A stretch of 40,854 nt of DNA, taken from positions 1 through 40,854 of the IMG/VR virus record IMGVR_UViG_3300036760_000314. One strand, written 5' to 3'. Of this stretch, positions 35,315 through 40,854 are shown piece by piece (position 1 is the stretch's first letter; the number at the start of each line of letters is the position of its first letter). The DNA comes from a virus. The position numbers and the translations under genes are program-made. Under the pieces are notes generated by a model, which had not been told where the DNA came from, made no database searches, and saw only the letters and a program-made list of their open reading frames with translations.

Positions 35315-35533
35315 ATGGAAAACGCGGCGGGTTCGACTATCACCGTGGTGCAGGGTTTGGGCTTCGTGTCCTTCGTGCTGCAGGTGTTTCTGGTGGCGGC
35401 CTTGTGGCGCATCGGAACGCTCTTGCAGGGCATCGAGGCGCGCCTTGGCGTGCTCGGCACCAATGGCAAGGAGGCCACGAAGGCCGTGCACGACGTCGAG
35501 CAGGCGGTGTTGTTGGGTGTGAACAAGCCGTAG
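35315..35533 (+). CDS. Small membrane protein on the plus strand
   Basis: A 72-residue protein (MENAAGSTITVVQGLGFVSF...VLLGVNKP). One membrane segment covers VQGLGFVSFVLQVFLVAALW (about 12-31), followed by an amphipathic helix (RIGTLLQGIEARLGVLG) and a short helix (EATKAVHDVEQAVLLGV). It starts 38 bp from the divergent minus-strand gene and ends 4 bp before the stop of the large tail gene. An upstream in-frame ATG at 35294 is possible. It may be a second holin-like or an exclusion protein. Confidence 0.5.
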   Translation: MENAAGSTITVVQGLGFVSFVLQVFLVAALWRIGTLLQGIEARLGVLGTNGKEATKAVHDVEQAVLLGVNKP

Positions 35534-35537
35534 GTGC

Positions 35538-38500
35538 TCATGCGAAAAGGTTGAGGCGGGCGGTGCTCTCGATGAGCCCCGAGGCGGCGGCGCCCATGAA
35601 CGACACGCCGGATTGACGGACGGCCGTCTGCGCCGAGTAGGTCTGAAGGATCACGATCCAGTGCGGGAACAAGCCGCCCGCACCCGTGCTGATGCCAGCG
35701 CCAGCCGTCGGGTCGGTCGTGAGCGTGCACGAGCGCCCGTCGGCGGCGACCGTGGCCACCGTGCCCGAGTACACGGTGGGCGCGCCGTCGTTGTCGCGCG
35801 TCATCATGATGATCGGGTCGCCCGCGAGCAGGTCGATCCCGTCGTAGTAGGCGGCGTTGCTGTTGTTCGTGTACCAGCGGTCGAAGTAGATGGTCTTCGA
35901 GGTGGGCGCGTAGCCGTAGTACGTGGGCGGGTCCCCGCCGCCGCCCACCTCGGCCACCACGTCGCTGTCAATGAGCCCGCAGGGGCTCCACGGCCGCACG
36001 TTTGAGGTGTCGAAGCCGGCCACAATGAACTCGATGTCAGCCGTGCACGTCTTCGGGTAGCGCGAGACCTTCACGAGAATGCCGTAGATGTTGTCGCCGC
36101 TCGTGATGCCCATGACGCCCGTGTAGGGGTTGTGGATCGTGGCGTCGACGATCTTGTGAACGCTGCCCGGCGCCAGGAGCATGCCGCGCAGGTTCACCCG
36201 TCGTCGGTAGCGCCTCCACGGGTAGCGGTGGAAGACGCTGCGCGCAATCAAGCGGCCGAAGATTTCCGCCGCGGGCCCGTCGAGCCCCACCGGAAGCGTC
36301 GGGTCTTCGATCGTCTCGACCTTCGAGGCGGCTTGGAACTGCGCGCGCGCGAACGGGTCGAGCTGGTGAATCTCGGTCATGTACTTCTTCGAATAGAAGC
36401 TGTAGCCGTACTTGAGCGTCCACCCGGTGCGCAGCATCGTTTTGTCTTCCTGCCCGTCGGTCCAGTTATCCCACTCGGGGCGGTTGGACTCGGTGAATTG
36501 CAGGGTGACGGCCTCGGCCGATGTGGGCAGGTGCAGCTTTCGGATCGTGAAGTACTCGGTCTCGGGGTCCCACAGGAGGTGTGCGTGGTTCTCGCGCGCG
36601 GCCGGGCGAAAGAGGTCCATCCACTTCGTGCGTGAATCGACGATGCACAGTCGACCGAAGCCGCCCACGTCGTCGATGCCACGCCGAAATGACGCCTTGT
36701 CGACGATGGTGTTCCACCCGAGGCCAACGCCGGTGACGTTGAACCACTGGTACTCGCCGTCGTTGACGCTGCTCTGCCATGTCGAGCACAGCAGGCGCCA
36801 GATCGCGGCCGCGCTGTCGGGGAGCACCCCGGACACACCAGTGGGGTCGGGGTGCACGATGATCTGCTCGACGGTAGCGGCCTGCCCCTGCGGCACGTAG
36901 TAGGCCATGGTGCCGCCGTGGGCAGCGGCCAGGCCCGCGTCGAACCAGTACAGCGCCCCGGCCGCGTTGTGGACCGTGATCGTGCCCGCGGCCTTGCCCG
37001 TCAGGTAGAAGACTTGGCCGTCGCCGAAACGCACGTACGCCTTGTCGTAGGCGCCCGGGCCGGTGTCGAAGCGATAGCCGGGTGACGGGTTCGTGGCGTC
37101 GTTGGCGGCGAGTTGCAAGGTGCACGTGGCGTCTGAGTCCGAGGGAACGAAAACGGTGGGCGGCGCCCGCTCGGCGGCAATTGAGAAGAGGTGCTCGCCT
37201 GCGGCGGTCGTATCGCCGTCCACCGACGTAAAGAACCGCGTCGACGCCGGGAAGCCCATAACGACCAAAAGCGAGCGGTAGTTCACTTGGCCCTTTGCCA
37301 GCGCGCCGACCGCTCCGGACGCAGCGTGGGTCACCATGATCCGCTCGTCGCCATCGAGCCCAGCCGCGTCGGAGACGTTGCCCTCGAAGACAATGCGCCC
37401 CCCGTCCGTCCCTGGGGCGACGCGTACATTTCGGATCAGCTTGCGGATGGGGTTCGTGAAGCCGAGAAGCGCGATCTTGCCCATGACCGAGCCGCAGAGA
37501 CGCTCTGCCGCCGTGCCGAATCCGCTGTCCGTCAGCACGGTGTCGTCGATCGTGATCTTCTCTCGGATGGGCTCACCGCCCGACATGGCGATGCCCCAGT
37601 TCCCCGACGCATCGAGGCGCGTGGCGTAAATCCAAAAGCTGCGCCACTCGGCGTCAGGCGTGTGTATCTGCGGCACCAGCTTCGCCTGCGGCAGGTCGGG
37701 CGCCGCGAGCGACTGCTCCAGGTCCGACGACACCGATTCAAGCTCAATCACCCACTTGCCGGCCTTGTAATTGACCGACTGGATGCGGCCAATGAGCATG
37801 CACAGTCGCTGTGATTCAGCCTCGGGCCAGCCGGCAGGGTTGCCCGGCAAGCGGTGCCCCACGTAGAGGCACGCAATGCGCCCCACAATGGTGTAAGGGA
37901 CGGTGGCCACCATCGTTTCGCGGGTGGGCACCTCGGACGCGGCCGAGCCGTCCCACGAGCGGTAATAGGGCGTGGGCGGGAACGTGCGCGCCCCGTCGGC
38001 ACTGGTGTACGCCGGGTACTGGTTGCGGGCCGAGATGGTGAACGTGCTGACGTTCGAGGCCTTCGACACCGATGAGTAGGCGATCGCCTCGCCGCCGATG
38101 TGCAGCACACCCGAGGCGTCGAAGGTTTGGTGACTGCGCACCTTGACCGTGGTGGACGTCGGGAACACGTCTTCGCTCAAGAAGCCGTACTTGACCGACG
38201 TGTCATTGAAGACGCGGCCGGTGGCGAAGAGGCGCCCGAAGAACTTGTACATGATGCCGCTGGTGGCGTCGCCGTAGTCGTGGTCGACCAGCTCGAGGCG
38301 GATGCGCTCGGGCGTGCACACGCCGCCGAGGATGTCCTCCATGGACTGCTCCATCTGGTCGTCGGGCGTCATCAGGCCGGGGATGGCGGTCACGCCCGCG
38401 GGGAGCGTCCACGGCACCGGCCACGACGAGGCATACGGATTGATCGACTCGTACACGCGGTACGGCAGCCCCGAGAGGCGCAGCTCGTAGAAAAGATCGA

Positions 38501-38549
38501 CGCCGGGGTTGTTGGCGATGCGCCAGGCGGTTGATCGCTGGGATGCCAT
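35538..38549 (-). CDS. Large tail tip / baseplate hub protein
   Basis: A 1003-residue protein, the largest of the genome. It follows the tape measure gene and one distal tail-like gene, the place of the tail tip (Tal/J-type) protein. The first 300 residues look like a hub fold (PYRVYESINPYASSWPVPWT, IACLYVGHRLPGNPAGWPEA, IQSVNYKAGKWVIELESVSS). The centre is beta-rich with Ig-like parts. A helical/basic segment (ARSVFHRYPWRRYRRRVNLR) lies near residue 780. The end has LIDSDVVAEVGGGGDPPTYY. It should form the tail end that contacts the cell and passes DNA. The single ATG at 38549 is clear. Confidence 0.7.
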   Translation of the reverse strand: MASQRSTAWRIANNPGVDLFYELRLSGLPYRVYESINPYASSWPVPWTLPAGVTAIPGLMTPDDQMEQSMEDILGGVCTPERIRLELVDHDYGDATSGIMYKFFGRLFATGRVFNDTSVKYGFLSEDVFPTSTTVKVRSHQTFDASGVLHIGGEAIAYSSVSKASNVSTFTISARNQYPAYTSADGARTFPPTPYYRSWDGSAASEVPTRETMVATVPYTIVGRIACLYVGHRLPGNPAGWPEAESQRLCMLIGRIQSVNYKAGKWVIELESVSSDLEQSLAAPDLPQAKLVPQIHTPDAEWRSFWIYATRLDASGNWGIAMSGGEPIREKITIDDTVLTDSGFGTAAERLCGSVMGKIALLGFTNPIRKLIRNVRVAPGTDGGRIVFEGNVSDAAGLDGDERIMVTHAASGAVGALAKGQVNYRSLLVVMGFPASTRFFTSVDGDTTAAGEHLFSIAAERAPPTVFVPSDSDATCTLQLAANDATNPSPGYRFDTGPGAYDKAYVRFGDGQVFYLTGKAAGTITVHNAAGALYWFDAGLAAAHGGTMAYYVPQGQAATVEQIIVHPDPTGVSGVLPDSAAAIWRLLCSTWQSSVNDGEYQWFNVTGVGLGWNTIVDKASFRRGIDDVGGFGRLCIVDSRTKWMDLFRPAARENHAHLLWDPETEYFTIRKLHLPTSAEAVTLQFTESNRPEWDNWTDGQEDKTMLRTGWTLKYGYSFYSKKYMTEIHQLDPFARAQFQAASKVETIEDPTLPVGLDGPAAEIFGRLIARSVFHRYPWRRYRRRVNLRGMLLAPGSVHKIVDATIHNPYTGVMGITSGDNIYGILVKVSRYPKTCTADIEFIVAGFDTSNVRPWSPCGLIDSDVVAEVGGGGDPPTYYGYAPTSKTIYFDRWYTNNSNAAYYDGIDLLAGDPIIMMTRDNDGAPTVYSGTVATVAADGRSCTLTTDPTAGAGISTGAGGLFPHWIVILQTYSAQTAVRQSGVSFMGAAASGLIESTARLNLFA

Positions 38550-38552
38550 GGC

Positions 38553-39389
38553 TCAGTCGGTCAGCGGCGTTTCGCCGTTCTCGGTGATCCAGTAGTCGAA
38601 GGTGACATCCCAAAAGTTGATGCTGGGGGGTGAGAACTTCGCCGCGGGCAGTCCCGCGCGCATCGAGTCGGCGGGCGAACACTCGACGTAGTTGTACGGC
38701 GTGGCGCTGCCCTCGCTTGGGGCCGCCGAACCGATCGCGTTGTCGCGCGAGCGCCACCACAGGTAGCGGCGGCCCTTGGCGGCTCCGTTCTTCCACCAGG
38801 TCTCGAGATCCTGGTTGGTGTAGCCGCTCTCGGCTCTGATCTTGTAGTAGCCCTCGATCCCGAACCACTTGAGCGAGCTGTCGTACAGGATGCCGTTGCT
38901 CACCGAAGCCGGCGTGCCATCCGGGGCGCGGTGCATCGCGCCGTTGGCCTTCGGGATGCCGGCGCTTTTCTCGACATGAAAATCTGCGTCTCCGATCGCC
39001 TGCCCCGGCGACCACCACCACACCGACGGGTAATCAGCGGTCACCGCCGTGCCCGCTGCCACCACCTGCGCGGCCGCGGTGAAGCCGAGCGCGGTGGCCA
39101 GCGACGAATCTAAGGTGGCCGTGCGGCTGGCGCCGTTGTCGTGCGAGAGCTGCACCTTGTAGCCGGCGGACAGCTTCACCGTCCACGTGGTGCCGGCGAG
39201 GCTCGCCTCGAGCGCGAGCTTGAGCGCGTGCAAGAGCGACATGCCATTGGCAGCGGTCGTGCGGTTGCTCACGAAGTAGTACCAGATCGAATCGTCCATC
39301 ACCTGCGCGGTGCCGGTGGTGACGATCACGCCGTCGACGCTGGTGTCGAGGATGATCTGCGAGGCAAAGCCGGGAATGCCGATAGCCAT
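38553..39389 (-). CDS. Distal tail-like protein
   Basis: A 278-residue protein (MAIGIPGFASQIILDTSVDG...TFDYWITENGETPLTD), starting in an ATGA overlap with the tape measure stop. It is beta-rich with Trp/Tyr patches (DDSIWYYFVSNRTTAANGMS, GTTWTVKLSAGYKVQLSHDN, SVWWWSPGQAIGDADFH). Its place between tape measure and tail tip genes is that of the distal tail (Dit) ring. No motif proves it. Confidence 0.6.
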   Translation of the reverse strand: MAIGIPGFASQIILDTSVDGVIVTTGTAQVMDDSIWYYFVSNRTTAANGMSLLHALKLALEASLAGTTWTVKLSAGYKVQLSHDNGASRTATLDSSLATALGFTAAAQVVAAGTAVTADYPSVWWWSPGQAIGDADFHVEKSAGIPKANGAMHRAPDGTPASVSNGILYDSSLKWFGIEGYYKIRAESGYTNQDLETWWKNGAAKGRRYLWWRSRDNAIGSAAPSEGSATPYNYVECSPADSMRAGLPAAKFSPPSINFWDVTFDYWITENGETPLTD

Positions 39390-40854
39390 CAGTGCGCCCC
39401 CTTCTGCGCCTTCTGCGCCTTGATCGCCTTATCGATGGCCCTGCCAGCTTCGTACTCGGCGCCCGGATAGATGGTCTGGCTGATGTTGTAGACATTGGAG
39501 GTCGCCCCGCCGCTACCAACGCCGCCGGCGCCGCCGCCAGCGTTGGCGAACCCGCCGCCGCGCGAGACCGGCGCGCCACCGCCACTACCCGCGCTGGCGC
39601 CTCCTCCTCCACCGCCGCCCGTGAGCGACCCGGCCGCGCTGGTGACGGCGAGGATCGCCGCCGCCGTGCCAAAGAACTTGGCCGAACGCGCGAGGTGCAC
39701 CCCGCCCATCGGCGTTGGGTCGAGGAACCCGGCGGCGGCCTCAGAGAGGCCCAGCGCGATGTTCTCGGCGGCCTTGGCGCGCCCGAGGCTCATCAGACCT
39801 TTCTTGAGGTTCGTGTCTTGGCCGAGCATCGCCCCGGCGATCGAGTCGGCCAGCATGCCGCTCATCTGCGCGCCCGCGTCGGCGAGCGAGCCCATGATGG
39901 TCAGGCTGTCGGCGCCCCACGTGGCCAACTCGTCGTGCAGTTCCTCGGGCGTCTTTTCGCCCCAGAGCATGCGGGCCATGACCCCGCCCTCTTCGATCCC
40001 GAACTTGCCCAGCTTGTCGGTGTTCTCGCCCTTGTAGAGATCGCTCAGCGCCTTGTCGCGCTCGGGTCCGAAAGCATCTAGGCCGGGCGCGTCGTCGTCA
40101 TAGGACAGGTTTATCTGGCGGTCGCGCTCTTCGTCGCCGCTGAGGCCACGCCCCGGGGCGTTCGGCGCCGCGAGCAACTCCATGAGGGCCGCCAATTGCC
40201 GCTGCTTCTCGGCCGCGGCGCGCAGAGCATTGGCGTTTCCCTTCTTGGCCTTGTGGGTGGCGTCGACCTCGGAGCGGCCCTTCTTGCTGAGAGCGTTGCC
40301 GTCGTATCGCTGGACGATCTGCCCGTTCTCCCAGGTGTCCGTGCCCATGTCGCCGTCGTAGGCGGCCATGCCCGGATACTGCTCTCGCGTCTTTGCGTCG
40401 CGGGCGAGTTGGGCCTTCTTGCTGTCGTTGTCGAGTTCGCGCTGCGCGTCGACGTCGATCTGCTGCTCGTAGAACCCGGCCATGTAGTTGTTGCCGATGA
40501 GGCGCGACACAGCCGACATGAACTTGTTGAACGAGATACCTCCGGCGCCAGCCTTGATGGCGTTGAAGAAGTCCTCCACCTGCACCACCACGCCCTTCAT
40601 CGCCTCGCCGAGCGTGAGTGTGGTGTCCGCCAGGTCCCCCACGCGCCCATTGATGAGCTTCAAAGCCTGTTCGCGGGTGGCTTCGAGCTTCTCTTCCTGA
40701 GTGAGGTTCTCGACGATCAGGCCGTGTGCTTCGGCGTACTTCTTGGCCGCGTCTTCGGCGTCGACCATGATCCCGATACTCTTGAGCATCCTGAGTTGAC
40801 CGGTGCCGAGGCCCTGGATCAGCGAATCAAGCGCCTCTTTCGTGTCGGTACCCA
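39389..40854 (-). CDS. Tape measure protein, C-terminal part (runs off right end)
   Basis: The last about 487 residues of the tape measure protein. The part at the cut reads TDTKEALDSLIQGLGTGQLR, MLKSIGIMVDAEDAAKKYAE, a pattern typical of the tape measure domain that follows the N-terminal coil. Then come long helices (AEAHGLIVENLTQEEKLEAT), a charged middle region (SKKAQLARDAKTREQYPGMA) and a hydrophobic part (GAQMSGMLADSIAGAMLGQD). Near the end lies a Gly/Ser-rich linker (LTGGGGGGGASAGSGGGAPV). The N-terminal part is at 1-662. Joined directly, the frames differ by one, so the missing piece has length 3k+2. Confidence 0.85.
   Translation of the reverse strand, partial: GTDTKEALDSLIQGLGTGQLRMLKSIGIMVDAEDAAKKYAEAHGLIVENLTQEEKLEATREQALKLINGRVGDLADTTLTLGEAMKGVVVQVEDFFNAIKAGAGGISFNKFMSAVSRLIGNNYMAGFYEQQIDVDAQRELDNDSKKAQLARDAKTREQYPGMAAYDGDMGTDTWENGQIVQRYDGNALSKKGRSEVDATHKAKKGNANALRAAAEKQRQLAALMELLAAPNAPGRGLSGDEERDRQINLSYDDDAPGLDAFGPERDKALSDLYKGENTDKLGKFGIEEGGVMARMLWGEKTPEELHDELATWGADSLTIMGSLADAGAQMSGMLADSIAGAMLGQDTNLKKGLMSLGRAKAAENIALGLSEAAAGFLDPTPMGGVHLARSAKFFGTAAAILAVTSAAGSLTGGGGGGGASAGSGGGAPVSRGGGFANAGGGAGGVGSGGATSNVYNISQTIYPGAEYEAGRAIDKAIKAQKAQKGAH

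Noticed and set aside
1-40854. Exact circular closure of the window
   Set aside because: Direct joining shifts the tape measure frame by one, and no overlap between the ends is seen.

Overview
The window holds almost all of the genome of a temperate, tailed, siphovirus-like double-stranded DNA phage with a very GC-rich genome. It has an HK97-type capsid gene, a portal, a large terminase, a tail tube gene, a frameshifted tail-chaperone pair and a tape measure gene. It also has a tyrosine integrase beside a tRNA fragment and a DnaB/initiator replication module. The tape measure gene runs off both ends of the window: its start is at 662 reading left, and its stop is at 39389. The molecule is therefore circular or circularly permuted, cut inside this gene. 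The two ends do not join in frame, so a short stretch of length 3k+2 is absent. The host is not identifiable with confidence. The GC content and a Cys-rich lipoprotein would fit a soil or freshwater proteobacterium or myxobacterium, but that is only inference.

Transcription layout is simple. A divergent control region lies at about 26.87-27.50 kb. From it nearly everything on the minus strand runs leftward: zinc-ribbon early genes, RecT and a Cas4/RecB-like exonuclease, integrase and attP-like site, small genes and a Dam methylase. It continues through an initiator gene containing an iteron origin, the DnaB helicase, a terminase small subunit candidate, the large terminase, portal, scaffold and capsid. 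A cargo block of exported proteins follows, then connectors, tail tube, chaperones and tape measure. Across the cut come tail tip and fibre proteins, and finally lysis genes ending at 30.18 kb. From the same control region a short plus-strand operon (27.50-30.27 kb) runs rightward: a PUA/ASCH-like protein, a RuvC-like resolvase, an HNH nuclease, a duplicated RuvC tail, an adenine methyltransferase and a coiled-coil protein. The two transcription units meet head-on and overlap at 30,178-30,274. Most genes overlap by ATGA or GTGA, so translation is probably coupled. Three isolated plus-strand genes (5418, 34174, 35315) encode small membrane or lipoproteins.

The most interesting signals are five. 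(1) The HNH nuclease sits between the RuvC gene and a second, diverged copy of the RuvC C-terminus, which carries the last catalytic Asp. (2) An 18-bp motif appears five times, always in one orientation, at gene junctions of the late operon (stoperator-like or module-boundary-like). (3) A lambda-O-like origin lies inside the initiator gene, with six tandem 13-mers and five GATC sites in 28 bp, in a phage with two predicted adenine methyltransferases. (4) The attP-like site carries the 5' half rather than the 3' half of a tRNA-Arg. (5) A palindromic operator overlaps the -35 of a predicted leaderless early promoter, and similar half-sites flank the start of a candidate regulator.
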